64,000 bases of DNA from Nereida sp024640765 (GCA_024640765.1 JAHEEK010000006.1:1-64000); one strand, 5' to 3'; shown: positions 35,622-44,264, numbered from the stretch's first letter. Program-made: numbers and translations. The notes: generated from the sequence alone by a model not told the origin.

Positions 35622-35954
35622 ATGGAAACTGAGCCTGACAAAAGACGGCTTGAAGAGCTGGATGCGCGTATAAGCGCGCTGAAGCATACCCAAACGCCTA
35701 AACCGGAAGCGGAAGAGCATTATTCAATGGCCCAGCAGGGTTGGCGAATGGTGACAGAGTTGGTCTCCGGTCTGTTGATCGGGGTTGGCTTGGGATACGG
35801 ATTGGATGTGCTTTTTGGCACGCTGCCGATATTCTTGGTCGTATTTACATTATTGGGTTTCGTTGCCGGGGTGAACGTTATGATACGCACCTCCAAGGAG
35901 ATTCAGACCGAAGCGGTGGCTCATGAAGCCGCCAAGCAGAGCAAAGAGGGCTAA
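35622..35954 (+). CDS. atpI: ATP synthase assembly protein AtpI
   Basis: A 110-residue protein with two transmembrane helices (about 45-63 and 67-87) after a charged, coiled N-terminus. The GLLIGVGLGYGLD and FVAGVNVMIRT segments are typical of alphaproteobacterial AtpI, which helps assemble the c-ring. It is the first gene of the F0 operon. The ATG at 35622 has AAGG upstream; a GTG at 35616 is the alternative. Confidence 0.88.
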   Translation: METEPDKRRLEELDARISALKHTQTPKPEAEEHYSMAQQGWRMVTELVSGLLIGVGLGYGLDVLFGTLPIFLVVFTLLGFVAGVNVMIRTSKEIQTEAVAHEAAKQSKEG

Positions 35955-35956
35955 GT

Positions 35957-36808
35957 ATGGCGTCGAACACAGAGCAAACCGCTGGTCAAACACCAAAGGG
36001 TACTAAAGGTATTGGGTTAGCGCTGATCGCAGCTGCGATTTTGCTGTTTGTTGTCGGGCTGGTAGGGACGAAAGATCCCGCTCTTTCGATCCACCCAATG
36101 GATCAATTTGAAATCAAACCAGCGTTTGGTGGCAAAGATCTCTCTATTTTCACAGTCACGAATAGTGCTATCTGGAACTCCTTAGCAGTGCTCGCTGTGT
36201 TTGCACTAATGGTTGTCGGTACGCGCGGCCGAGCGATTATTCCCAGCCGAGTTCAGTCAATTGCTGAAATGGCTTATGGGTTTGTTTACAAAATGGTGGA
36301 GGATGTAGCCGGTAAAGACGCGCTAGGTTTCTTCCCTTATGTGTTCACGTTGTTTTTATTCATTGTAGTAACCAATTTTCTGGGTCTGATACCGACATCT
36401 TTCACTCCGACTGCACAAATTGCAGTGACCGCTGTGTTGGCGATGGGGGTGTTTTTGACAGTGACACTCGTAGGATTTGCTAAGAATGGTGCAGGTTTTT
36501 TGGGTTTATTTTGGGTGTCATCAGCACCGCTACCGCTACGCCCAGTCTTGGCAGTGATCGAAATAATTTCGTACTTTGTCCGCCCCGTGAGCCACTCTAT
36601 TCGCCTTGCGGGTAACGTGATGGCTGGTCACGCTGTTTTGAAAGTTTTTGCTGGGTTTGCTGGCGCACTGGGAGCGTTCTCCATTTTGCCAATCATGGGT
36701 GTTGTGGCGATCTATGCACTTGAGGTGCTGGTTTCATTCATCCAGGCTTACGTATTTACAATTTTGACGTGCGTTTATTTGAAGGACGCGCTTCACCCTT
36801 CTCACTAA
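35957..36808 (+). CDS. atpB: ATP synthase F0 subunit a
   Basis: A 283-residue membrane protein that forms the proton half-channels. The essential Arg lies in VSHSIRLAGNVMAGH; the segment PDxFxIKPxFG-like start and FVRPVSHS are conserved. It begins two bases after atpI. Confidence 0.96.
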   Translation: MASNTEQTAGQTPKGTKGIGLALIAAAILLFVVGLVGTKDPALSIHPMDQFEIKPAFGGKDLSIFTVTNSAIWNSLAVLAVFALMVVGTRGRAIIPSRVQSIAEMAYGFVYKMVEDVAGKDALGFFPYVFTLFLFIVVTNFLGLIPTSFTPTAQIAVTAVLAMGVFLTVTLVGFAKNGAGFLGLFWVSSAPLPLRPVLAVIEIISYFVRPVSHSIRLAGNVMAGHAVLKVFAGFAGALGAFSILPIMGVVAIYALEVLVSFIQAYVFTILTCVYLKDALHPSH

Positions 36809-36865
36809 GATTGAGACAATACCAACGACTACTATTTTTAAATTCCAAACCAAGGAGAAATGGAT

Positions 36866-37102
36866 ATGGAAGGCGATATCGCACAAATGGGTCAATTCAT
36901 CGGCGCAGGCCTGGCAGCAATCGGTTCTGGTGCCGCTGCTATCGGTGTAGGCCACGTTGCTGGCAATTTCCTGGCAGGCGCTTTGCGTAACCCATCTGCC
37001 GCTGCTGGCCAGACTGCTACTTTGTTCATCGGCATCGCGTTTGCAGAAGCTTTGGGGATCTTCTCGTTCCTCGTCGCTCTGCTTCTGATGTTCGCTGTCT
37101 AA
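36866..37102 (+). CDS. atpE: ATP synthase F0 subunit c
   Basis: A 78-residue hairpin of two transmembrane helices that forms the rotor ring. The proton-carrying Glu61 is in AFAEALGIF, and the polar loop RNPSA is present. The residues around Glu61 look like a proton-type, not sodium-type, site. I use the ATG at 36866 (AAGGAG 8 bases upstream) rather than 36860, which is too close to that site. A U-rich stretch upstream of the ribosome site and a hairpin after the gene may raise its output. Confidence 0.96.
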   Translation: MEGDIAQMGQFIGAGLAAIGSGAAAIGVGHVAGNFLAGALRNPSAAAGQTATLFIGIAFAEALGIFSFLVALLLMFAV

Positions 37103-37126
37103 TCTTTGAACCTACCATTTCTTGAC

Positions 37127-37154
37127 GGCAGCCCGTCCTAACTGACGGGCTGCC
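37127..37154 (+). other. Perfect hairpin between atpE and atpF'
   Basis: An 11-pair perfect stem (37127-37137 with 37144-37154), loop ctaact, with no U-run after it. It is unlikely to be a terminator because the operon continues. It may protect the upstream atpE mRNA end from 3' decay. Confidence 0.6.
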
Positions 37155-37183
37155 ATCAAACTTCAAGGTTCAAGGAGGCCAAG

Positions 37184-37714
37184 ATGGCAACTGATACATA
37201 TGGCGCAGAACATGGGGCAGAAGCCGCTGGCATGCCTCAGCTTGAGTTCTCGACATTCCCAAACCAGATTTTCTGGTTGGTGATCGCAATTATCGCGATC
37301 TACCTGATCCTCAGTCGCGTGGCATTACCACGGATTGCTGCTGTTTTGGCAGAGCGTTCAGGTGCCATCACCAATGATCTGGCTGCTGCAGAAGACCTGA
37401 AACAACAGGCTCTTGATGCAGAAAACGTGTACAATCAAGCACTGGCAGATGCCCGTGCTGAAGCGCAGAACATCGCTAATGCAATGCGCGCTGAAATCCA
37501 GAAAGATTTGGATAAAGCAATCGCGAAGGCGGATGCAGAGATTGCTGCGCGCACAGCTGAATCAGAAGCAGCAATCGCCGAGATTCGTGCTGGCGCCAAA
37601 GAGAGCATTAAGGAAGTCGCCAAGGATACGGCCAAAGAATTGGTTGCCGCACTTGGTGGAAAAGCAGATGCACGCAGTGTAACCGCTGCTGTTACTGCGC
37701 GGATGAAAGGGTAA
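37184..37714 (+). CDS. atpF': ATP synthase F0 subunit b'
   Basis: A 176-residue peripheral-stalk subunit: one N-terminal transmembrane helix (about 27-47, FWLVIAIIAIYLILS) and a long Ala/Glu/Lys-rich coiled coil. The presence of a second, shorter b-like gene next to atpF is usual in photosynthetic bacteria and alphaproteobacteria. AAGGAGG precedes the ATG. Confidence 0.9.
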   Translation: MATDTYGAEHGAEAAGMPQLEFSTFPNQIFWLVIAIIAIYLILSRVALPRIAAVLAERSGAITNDLAAAEDLKQQALDAENVYNQALADARAEAQNIANAMRAEIQKDLDKAIAKADAEIAARTAESEAAIAEIRAGAKESIKEVAKDTAKELVAALGGKADARSVTAAVTARMKG

Positions 37715-37717
37715 GCT

Positions 37718-38275
37718 ATGAACAAGTTTCTGACACCTGCATTCGCCCTTTTGGCAACACCTGCCTTGGCAGCCGAAGGCCCTTTCTTTGATCTCAAGAA
37801 CACAGACTTTATTGTTCTGTGTGGTTTCTTGGTGTTCATGGGCATTCTGTTTTTTTTCAACGTCCCATCCATGTTGATGGGTATGTTGGATAAGCGCGCT
37901 GCTGATATCAAATCTGAACTGGACGAGGCGAAAGACCTGCGTGAGGAAGCACAGACGTTGCTAGCGACATACGAGCGCAAGCAAAAAGAAGTGCAGGCAC
38001 AAGCAGATCGTATCGTTGAAAAAGCAAGGGCCGATGCTGAGGCAGCGGCTGAGCAAGCCAAAGTTGACCTGAAAGATTCAATCGCTCGCCGTCTTGTGGC
38101 AGCGGAAGACCAGATTGCATCGGCAAATGCCGCTGCTGTGAAGGACGTTCGTGATAGCGCGATTGAGGTCGCCATCGGTGCCGCACGCGACGTTGTTGCG
38201 AAGCAAAGCACTGCTGCTAGCCTTAATAAATCTATCGATGATGGTATCGATGAGGTTGCAGCCAAGCTGCACTAA
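37718..38275 (+). CDS. atpF: ATP synthase F0 subunit b
   Basis: A 185-residue peripheral-stalk subunit. A cleavable-looking N-terminus (ALLATPALAAEG) is followed by a transmembrane helix (TDFIVLCGFLVFMGILFFF) and a long charged coiled coil. It starts three bases after atpF' and ends the F0 operon. No F1 genes follow, so they must be elsewhere. Confidence 0.93.
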   Translation: MNKFLTPAFALLATPALAAEGPFFDLKNTDFIVLCGFLVFMGILFFFNVPSMLMGMLDKRAADIKSELDEAKDLREEAQTLLATYERKQKEVQAQADRIVEKARADAEAAAEQAKVDLKDSIARRLVAAEDQIASANAAAVKDVRDSAIEVAIGAARDVVAKQSTAASLNKSIDDGIDEVAAKLH

Positions 38276-38296
38276 TTTGACCAAATCAATAAACAG

Positions 38297-38333
38297 AAAG
38301 CCCCGTGCCCAATTTTGTGCTCGGGGCTTTTTT
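38297..38333 (+). terminator. Terminator of the F0 operon
   Basis: AAAGCCCCG (38297-38305) pairs with CGGGGCTTT (38322-38330), followed by TTT. It separates atpF from the convergent GntR gene. Confidence 0.88.
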
Positions 38334-38339
38334 GTGCGC

Positions 38340-39107
38340 CTAACGTTTTATTTCTTTTTTGAGGCGTTTTTGTGCGATCAACTCATGAGCTTCGCGCTTT
38401 TGATGGGTATCAAGTGCGGCTTCCACAAAGTCCAAATGGGCAGTTACTGCACGGCGGGCGGCGTCAGGATCCCGGGCTTGGACAGCCGCGTTCATCGCAC
38501 CGTGCTGCTTCAATAGAGTGTCACGTGTGGTGCGCTGTTTGAACATGATGACACGGTTGTAAAACACGCCTTCTTTCAAGAGATCAAACATCGAGCGCAT
38601 CATGTGAAGCATGATAATGTTGTGGCTCGCTTCGATAATGGCCATATGAAAATCGGCATCCAAACGCGCCTCATCAGTTGAGTTACGTTTGGCGTGTGCA
38701 GCTTCCATTTTTTTATAAATTGTGTCGATAATTTTGAGGTCGGTGTCAGAGCCATGCACAGCGGCGCGTGCCGAAGCGATGCCCTCCATGTCACGGCGAA
38801 ACCGAATATAATCAAAAACGGCTTCATCGTGGCTGGCAAACAGGGACACTAAGTTCTGATTAAATGCTGATCCAAGAACCTCTGCCACGTAGATGCCCGC
38901 GCTTGCCCGCGTCTCTAATAGCTTTTTGTCCTGCAACTCGGCCACCGCCTCACGAAGAGACGGACGTGATACGCCAAGGCGTTCGGCAAGGTCGCGCTCG
39001 GAAGGTAATCGCTCGCCTGGTCGCAGAACGCCGCGCAGAATAAGAAGTTCAATCTGGCGCACAACCGCGCCAGATAATTTCTCAGACCTGATCGGATCGA
39101 ATGGCAT
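38340..39107 (-). CDS. GntR family regulator, FCD (FadR-type) subfamily
   Basis: A 255-residue regulator: GntR winged helix (GERLPSERDLAERLGVSRPSLREAVAELQ) followed by an all-helical FCD ligand domain with metal-binding His/Asp residues (DADFHMAI, KQHGAMNAA, AVTAHLD). The family (PdhR, LldR, GlcC, FadR) senses small carboxylates. Just upstream of its start is an inverted repeat, ATTGGT-N11-ACCACC, closely like one in front of glcD in this window. I infer autoregulation and control of glycolate oxidation. AAGGAGG precedes the ATG. Confidence 0.88.
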   Translation of the reverse strand: MPFDPIRSEKLSGAVVRQIELLILRGVLRPGERLPSERDLAERLGVSRPSLREAVAELQDKKLLETRASAGIYVAEVLGSAFNQNLVSLFASHDEAVFDYIRFRRDMEGIASARAAVHGSDTDLKIIDTIYKKMEAAHAKRNSTDEARLDADFHMAIIEASHNIIMLHMMRSMFDLLKEGVFYNRVIMFKQRTTRDTLLKQHGAMNAAVQARDPDAARRAVTAHLDFVEAALDTHQKREAHELIAQKRLKKEIKR

Positions 39108-39120
39108 ATGGCCTCCTTGG

Positions 39121-39143
39121 ATTGGTCAAACAATATGACCACC
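39121..39143. promoter_or_regulatory. Predicted operator in front of the GntR/FCD gene
   Basis: ATTGGT (39121-39126), 11 bases, then ACCACC (39138-39143); the inner arms TGGTCA and TGACCA are a 6-base palindrome. It lies 14-36 bases before the start codon on the minus strand. It has the same layout as the site at 57664-57686. Confidence 0.45.
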
Positions 39144-39162
39144 AAGCAGAATTGCCAATAGA

Positions 39163-39834
39163 TCAGGCGTCAGTGGGTCGGATAATGAATTCGACGCGGC
39201 GGTTCTTAACGCGGCCTTGGGGTGTTTCGTTGGTGGCAATCGGGCTTGTTTCGCCTTGCCCCAATGCGCGCAGACGCCGTGGCGCGACGCCAGCATCCAT
39301 CAAAACAGACGCAACCGCCTGGGCGCGACGAGTGGATAGATTGGCGTTGTATTCTTCGGACCCCGTGTCATCCGTATGACCATAGATGTCGATTGTGCTG
39401 TCAGGATAGCTTTGCAGGTTGCCAGCCAAAGCACGCAGGTCTCGCTTAAGATCGGCGCGCACATCGGCGCTGTCTGTTCCAAACAAAACATCTTGCGGCA
39501 TTGTCACGATCAATTCTGAGCCCGTGTTTTCAATGGTGATACCGCTACTGGAAAAGTCATCCCGCAGATCTTGCGCTTGCGGGTCAAGGCGGGCTCCAAT
39601 CGCACCGCCGAAACCTGCGCCAATCAATGCACCAACCACCGCTTGCTCGCGCCGTTGGCTACTGGTGTCGCCCTTGATCAGGCCCGTAGCCGCACCCGCG
39701 AGTGCGCCTATGACAGCGCCGTTTTTGGTGCGGAGGTTGGGGTCATCAGGGCTGGCGACGCCCTCAAATTCTGTACAGGCGCTAAGCGACAGCGTTGCGA
39801 TTGTGCTGATCAGTAGGGTTTTCTTCAAAAACAT
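39163..39834 (-). CDS. OmpA-family outer-membrane lipoprotein
   Basis: A 223-residue protein. A lipoprotein signal ending LSAC (Cys20) leads to a Gly-rich hydrophobic stretch of glycine-zipper type (NGAVIGALAGAATGL, VVGALIGAGFGGAIGA). The C-terminal OmpA domain binds peptidoglycan (IDIYGHTDDTGSEEYNANLSTRRAQAV). The layout matches YiaD-like proteins. The ATG at 39834 fits an AGG ribosome site; the ATG at 39846 is four codons earlier. Confidence 0.9.
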   Translation of the reverse strand: MFLKKTLLISTIATLSLSACTEFEGVASPDDPNLRTKNGAVIGALAGAATGLIKGDTSSQRREQAVVGALIGAGFGGAIGARLDPQAQDLRDDFSSSGITIENTGSELIVTMPQDVLFGTDSADVRADLKRDLRALAGNLQSYPDSTIDIYGHTDDTGSEEYNANLSTRRAQAVASVLMDAGVAPRRLRALGQGETSPIATNETPQGRVKNRRVEFIIRPTDA

Positions 39835-39949
39835 CGGTCGCCTCATTATGCATATTTTTTGGTGAACTTGATTGAGGCCAATATGCGTCAGAGCAGCGTG
39901 TTATCGAATATCAGTACGGATTGATGCGCCAAAATACGCCGAGGTTGCT

Positions 39950-40798
39950 TTACGCGTCTGGTATCAGACGCGCAGTCTCATAGGCGAGCATCGCGCGCTT
40001 GACGGGAAGGCCCCAGTGATATCCCCCCAAGCCGCCTGATTTACGCAGTGCGCGGTGACATGGGATTAACCAACTGACGGGGTTGCGTCCAACTGCAGTA
40101 CCAACGGCGCGGACTGCCTTTGGGTTGCCCACGGCGTGCGCGATTTCGGAGTAGGTAGTGACGTGGCCCGACGGGACCATAAGCAATGTCTCCCAGACTT
40201 TAATCTGAAACGGTGCGCCCATCAGGTGCAATGACGTGTCACCGCTTTGATTTAAGGCGGCACTTACCCAATTCTCAAGGGCGGCGCGGTTTTCAACGAA
40301 ATGCGCGTGAGGCCAACGGCCGGACATATCGCGCCATGCGGCGTCTATACCGCAATCATCGCTGAACGCGAGGCCGCAAAGCCCGCGATCGGTCCCCATG
40401 GCCAGTGCTTGTCCAAAAGGGGTTGCGAACCAGCCGAAATAAATGGTCAGGCCTTTTCCCTTGCGGGCAAATTCACCGGGGCTCATGGCTTCCCATTTCA
40501 CGAACAGATCGTGCAGGCGGCCTTTGCCAGATAACCCTACCTCAGCGGCAGTATCGAGCGTCGTGAAGTTATTGTGCAGCATGTAATTGGCATGACTGAG
40601 GGTCAGAAACTGTTGAAAGCGTTTGGGTGAGACACCTGCCCACTGACTGAATGTTCGCTGAAAATGCGCCGCACTCATGCCCATTTCGCTGGCGATATCA
40701 TCAAGCGATAGTTGTTTGCCGTCGTGGGCATCAATCACCTCAATGGCACGTTTGATCAGCCCGTAGTGATAGGGTTCCGATTGATCTGCCTTGGCCAT
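39950..40798 (-). CDS. AraC-type regulator fused to O6-methylguanine-DNA methyltransferase
   Basis: A 282-residue fusion. Residues 15-112 form an AraC-type double helix-turn-helix (LSLDDIASEMGMSAAHFQRTF). Residues 118-280 form a methyltransferase domain with acceptor Cys247 in IPCHR. It is like E. coli Ada but lacks the N-terminal methylphosphotriester-sensing domain with its zinc cysteines. It should repair alkylated guanine; how it would sense damage for transcription is unclear. Confidence 0.9.
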   Translation of the reverse strand: MAKADQSEPYHYGLIKRAIEVIDAHDGKQLSLDDIASEMGMSAAHFQRTFSQWAGVSPKRFQQFLTLSHANYMLHNNFTTLDTAAEVGLSGKGRLHDLFVKWEAMSPGEFARKGKGLTIYFGWFATPFGQALAMGTDRGLCGLAFSDDCGIDAAWRDMSGRWPHAHFVENRAALENWVSAALNQSGDTSLHLMGAPFQIKVWETLLMVPSGHVTTYSEIAHAVGNPKAVRAVGTAVGRNPVSWLIPCHRALRKSGGLGGYHWGLPVKRAMLAYETARLIPDA

Positions 40799-40877
40799 TT
40801 ATGTGGGTCCTTGCTGCAAAGCCCTAATGCAGCGTAACGCAGATGTACTGTGGTTTGCGACCCAGTTCTTGCGGGTT

Positions 40878-41657
40878 TTAGGCAGCACAGATTATATCGC
40901 GAATATTGAGGTTTTGTGGGATCAGCCTGCGCATCAACTTAGCTTCCCATGCTGTTAGGACGCGGCGTGGTGCTTTGTGGGTTGGGTCCAAAATATCGGT
41001 TTTGGTGCTTGCGGGAATTCTAATCCGTTGGCTTTGCACATAGCCACAGCTTTCAATCCACAACCCGTTTACCATGATCAATGCATGCATCCGCAAAACG
41101 AGAGTGTGATAAACCAAGGGTCGCGCGCTGACGTAGCGGGATATTTTTCTGCGTGACAGTGCGATGATGGGGTAAACGGCTTCTTGAACGGCGAAGTGAA
41201 TTTCGATCAGGGGATGTTGCATCATCACCATTTGCAGCGGAGCCATATAGAGCGAGTCGCTTTGCCGAGAGATGCTCTCCTCGGGCAGGGGGAGGACAAG
41301 CGGATCGGGCAGCGGGTTGTCCTCAGTCCCTCGCGTACGCTCAATGTGGCGCAAAGGCTGCAGGCCGTGATCGCGCGTCACCAGTTGATCGCCCACCGCA
41401 AGCCATTCAACGGGTAGCTCCCCTTGTGAGGTCATTACATATGAGCCTGGCCCAAGTCCTGATAGCACGGATCGCTTCTCCCGTTTGGTGTTAGATGTCC
41501 CTTCGTGATTACCCGCCAAGCGGCTAACAGTGCGTAAACACGCGCCCATGCTGTCAAGGTGTTTTTGCGACAATTTTAATTGGGTGGCCGCATGTAGGCG
41601 GCGGAGCGGGCGAAAAACCTTGCCGCTTTTGCGTACAGCGGGCATAGGTTCTGTCAT
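40878..41657 (-). CDS. Hint-domain protein lacking the catalytic cysteine
   Basis: A 259-residue protein with a Hint fold in its second third: GLGPGSYVMTSQGELPVEWLAVGDQLVTRDHG, then HALIMVNGLWIESCG. The residue expected at the splice/cleavage start (Cys or Ser) is not obvious: the block reads LGPGS where active relatives read CFTPGT. So it may not cleave itself. The N-terminal 60 residues are basic and unrecognised. Its ATG overlaps the nth ATG head to head (CATG at 41655-41658). An internal ATG at 41645 would remove that overlap. Confidence 0.75.
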   Translation of the reverse strand: MTEPMPAVRKSGKVFRPLRRLHAATQLKLSQKHLDSMGACLRTVSRLAGNHEGTSNTKREKRSVLSGLGPGSYVMTSQGELPVEWLAVGDQLVTRDHGLQPLRHIERTRGTEDNPLPDPLVLPLPEESISRQSDSLYMAPLQMVMMQHPLIEIHFAVQEAVYPIIALSRRKISRYVSARPLVYHTLVLRMHALIMVNGLWIESCGYVQSQRIRIPASTKTDILDPTHKAPRRVLTAWEAKLMRRLIPQNLNIRDIICAA

Positions 41658-42300
41658 GGTAAAGCAGCTCGATTATCACACCATGCGCGAGATATTTACG
41701 CGCTTTCATGCAGCCGACCCCGAACCCAAGGGTGAGTTGGATCACGTCAATGCCTACACGCTTGTGGTGGCTGTGGCGCTGTCTGCGCAGTCCACAGATG
41801 TGGGCGTGAACCGTGCAACGCGTGAGCTGTTCAAGATAGCTGACACCCCTGAAAAGATGCTGGCTTTGGGTGAAGAAGCGGTGATTGAGCACATCAAAAC
41901 GATTGGGCTTTATCGCAACAAGGCCAAGAACGTCATTAAGTTGAGCCGCATTTTGGTCGAAGAGCATGGCGGTGTCGTGCCAAATTCGCGCGCTGCACTT
42001 GAGGCGCTGCCTGGTGTGGGGCGCAAAACGGCTAATGTCGTGCTGAATATGTGGTGGGGGATGCCGACACAGGCAGTAGATACGCATATTTTGCGCATTG
42101 GGAACCGCACGGGCATTGCTGTTGGCAAAGATGTGGTTGCGATTGAGCGCGCAATCGAAGATCACGTGCCGGCTGACTTTCAACATCACGCGCATCACTG
42201 GCTGATTTTACATGGCCGATACGTATGCAAAGCGCGAAAACCCATGTGCAGCACGTGTTTGATCCGTGACCTGTGCACCTTTGAGGATAAGAATTTATGA
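41656..42300 (+). CDS. nth: Endonuclease III
   Basis: A 214-residue DNA glycosylase/AP lyase for oxidised pyrimidines. The helix-hairpin-helix carries catalytic Lys124 (LPGVGRKTANV); the catalytic Asp142 is in VDTHILR. The iron-sulfur cluster Cys191, 198, 201, 207 show the usual 6-2-5 spacing. The longer upstream in-frame ORF (from 41530) is antisense to the Hint gene and is not used. Its stop overlaps the following kinase (ATGA). Confidence 0.95.
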   Translation: MVKQLDYHTMREIFTRFHAADPEPKGELDHVNAYTLVVAVALSAQSTDVGVNRATRELFKIADTPEKMLALGEEAVIEHIKTIGLYRNKAKNVIKLSRILVEEHGGVVPNSRAALEALPGVGRKTANVVLNMWWGMPTQAVDTHILRIGNRTGIAVGKDVVAIERAIEDHVPADFQHHAHHWLILHGRYVCKARKPMCSTCLIRDLCTFEDKNL

Positions 42301-43286
42301 AAACGTACAAAGTTGTCGGCATTGGTAATGCCATTGTTGATGTGCTGACTCAATCGGATGATCAGTTTTTGACGCATATGGGCATCGAAAAAGGCATTAT
42401 GCAGCTGGTCGAGCGTGAGCGTGCCGAGACGCTTTATGGTGCGATGGACAACCGTGTTCAGGCACCAGGCGGTTCGGTCGCTAATACGCTGGCGGGGTTG
42501 GGGAACCTTGGGTTGAAGACGGGCTTTGTGGGGCGGGTCGCTGATGATGCGCTTGGGACGTTTTACGCAGATGCGATGGAGCAGGGTGGTACAGATTTTG
42601 TAAACGCGCCCGTTGCAGGAGCAGAGGCGCCTACGTCGCGGTCAATGATTTTTGTGAGCCCCGATGGTGAGCGCTCGATGAACACCTACCTCGGTGTGTC
42701 TGCAGAACTGGGTCCTGATGATCTTGCGGATGGTGTGGCTGATCAGGCAGAGATTGTGTTTTTGGAAGGCTACCTTTTCGACAAAGACAAAGGAAAAGAA
42801 GCGTTTTTGAAAACGGCGCGTGCCTGTCGGGCTGCTGGCGGTAAGGCGGGCATCGCAATTTCTGATCCGTTTTGTGTAGAACGTCACCGCGATGACTTTC
42901 TGGCTCTGATCAAGGACGAGTTGGATTACTTCATCGGCAACCGTGCCGAATTGCTGTCATTGTTTCAGACTGATGATCTTGATGCAGCCCTTGGGAAGGC
43001 AGCCGAAATTTGCCCGCTGGTCGTTTGTACCCAGTCGGGTGATGGCGTGACGATTGTGCAAGGTGAGACGCGTGTCCATGTGGGCGTGCAAGAGGTGGTG
43101 CCCGTGGATGCGACTGGCGCGGGTGATCTTTTTGCAGCGGGCTTTTTGTACGGCCTTGCGACGGGCGCCGATCTTGAGACCTGTGGGAAAATGGGTAACG
43201 TTTGTGCTGCGGAAATCATCAGCCACATGGGCGCGCGCCCTGAGGCCGATCTGCAGGCGCTATTTAAGCAAAACGGGCTGATCTAA
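42297..43286 (+). CDS. PfkB family sugar/adenosine kinase
   Basis: A 329-residue ribokinase-fold protein. N-terminal substrate segment (GIGNAIVDVL, APGGSVANTLAGLGNLG), and the C-terminal PfkB signature with catalytic Asp in VDATGAGDLFAAGFLYG. The closest likeness is to bacterial adenosine kinases, which phosphorylate adenosine to AMP. Coupled by ATGA overlap to nth; a DenD-like dehydrogenase follows by 3 bases. Confidence 0.85.
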   Translation: MKTYKVVGIGNAIVDVLTQSDDQFLTHMGIEKGIMQLVERERAETLYGAMDNRVQAPGGSVANTLAGLGNLGLKTGFVGRVADDALGTFYADAMEQGGTDFVNAPVAGAEAPTSRSMIFVSPDGERSMNTYLGVSAELGPDDLADGVADQAEIVFLEGYLFDKDKGKEAFLKTARACRAAGGKAGIAISDPFCVERHRDDFLALIKDELDYFIGNRAELLSLFQTDDLDAALGKAAEICPLVVCTQSGDGVTIVQGETRVHVGVQEVVPVDATGAGDLFAAGFLYGLATGADLETCGKMGNVCAAEIISHMGARPEADLQALFKQNGLI

Positions 43287-43289
43287 ATC

Positions 43290-44258
43290 ATGAAAGTTCT
43301 CATTCTTGGGGCGGCGGGTATGTTGGGGCGCAAGCTGGCGCTTCATCTGCAACGTGTTGGGCGTATTCAGGGCCATGACATTTCTGAACTTGTCCTTGCG
43401 GATGTGATTGCGCCCTCCCAAGACGGCGCGCGGTGCGTCGAGGTGAACATTACGGATGCTGCCCAAGTTGGTGCGTTGATTAACGAGCGCCCCGATGTGA
43501 TTTTTCATCTGGCAGCAATTGTATCTGGTGAAGCTGAGGCCAATTTTGACAAAGGCTACGCGATCAATCTTGGTGGCACGCAGAATGTTCTTGAGGCGAT
43601 CCGTGGTCAGCAAGCGTATTGTCCGCGCGTGGTGTTTGCTTCGTCTTTGGCGATTTACGGCGCGCCTTTGCCTGATGTCATCTTGGACGACACTGCGACA
43701 CTTCCATTGTCGAGTTACGGTGCGCAGAAATCATTGGGCGAAATGCTGGTGAATGATTACACGCGCAAAGGCTTTATTGATGGCGTGAGCCTGCGGTTGC
43801 CCACGATTTGCATTCGGCCCGGTGCCCCAAATAAGGCAGCATCTGGATTTTACTCGAGCATCCTGCGTGAACCTTTGGCGGGGCAGGAGGCAATTTTACC
43901 TGTCGCCGAAAGTTTGCGCCATTGGTTTGCCAGCCCCCGCGCCGCTGTTGGCTTTTTGGCGCATGGCGCTGAAATTGATGCGGCTGCTCTTGGGCCAAGA
44001 CGGGCGCTTTGCCTGCCCGGCGTAAGTGCGTCGGTAGGTGAGATGTTGGACGCGCTGGAACGGGTCGCGGGTCCAAAGGCACGGGCACTAGTGCGTTTTG
44101 AAGCGGACGCGACTGTGGATGCTATTGTGTCAACATGGCCCAAAGCGTTTGACCCAAAGCGGGCGCTGGCGCATGGCTTTGTTGCCGAAGCTAGTTTTGA
44201 TCAAATTATCCAGACCCATATCGAAGACGAGTTGGGCGGCGTGTTGCCAAGCTTTTAA
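43290..44258 (+). CDS. NAD-dependent epimerase/dehydratase family protein (DenD-like)
   Basis: A 322-residue extended SDR. Cofactor motif GAAGMLGRKLA (8-18), then HLAAIVSGEAEANFDKGYAIN, and the catalytic SSLAIYG with YGAQK. This pattern is that of D-erythronate dehydrogenase (DenD), which oxidises D-erythronate in a tetronate catabolic route. The other genes of that route (DenK-like kinase and isomerases) are not adjacent, so this assignment rests on similarity only. Confidence 0.78.
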   Translation: MKVLILGAAGMLGRKLALHLQRVGRIQGHDISELVLADVIAPSQDGARCVEVNITDAAQVGALINERPDVIFHLAAIVSGEAEANFDKGYAINLGGTQNVLEAIRGQQAYCPRVVFASSLAIYGAPLPDVILDDTATLPLSSYGAQKSLGEMLVNDYTRKGFIDGVSLRLPTICIRPGAPNKAASGFYSSILREPLAGQEAILPVAESLRHWFASPRAAVGFLAHGAEIDAAALGPRRALCLPGVSASVGEMLDALERVAGPKARALVRFEADATVDAIVSTWPKAFDPKRALAHGFVAEASFDQIIQTHIEDELGGVLPSF

Positions 44259-44264
44259 GCGGCC

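Noticed and set aside
37435..38265. 276-codon ORF antisense to atpF' and atpF
   Set aside because: Low-complexity Ser/Ala-rich product mirrored from coiled-coil codons; the ATP synthase genes are certain.
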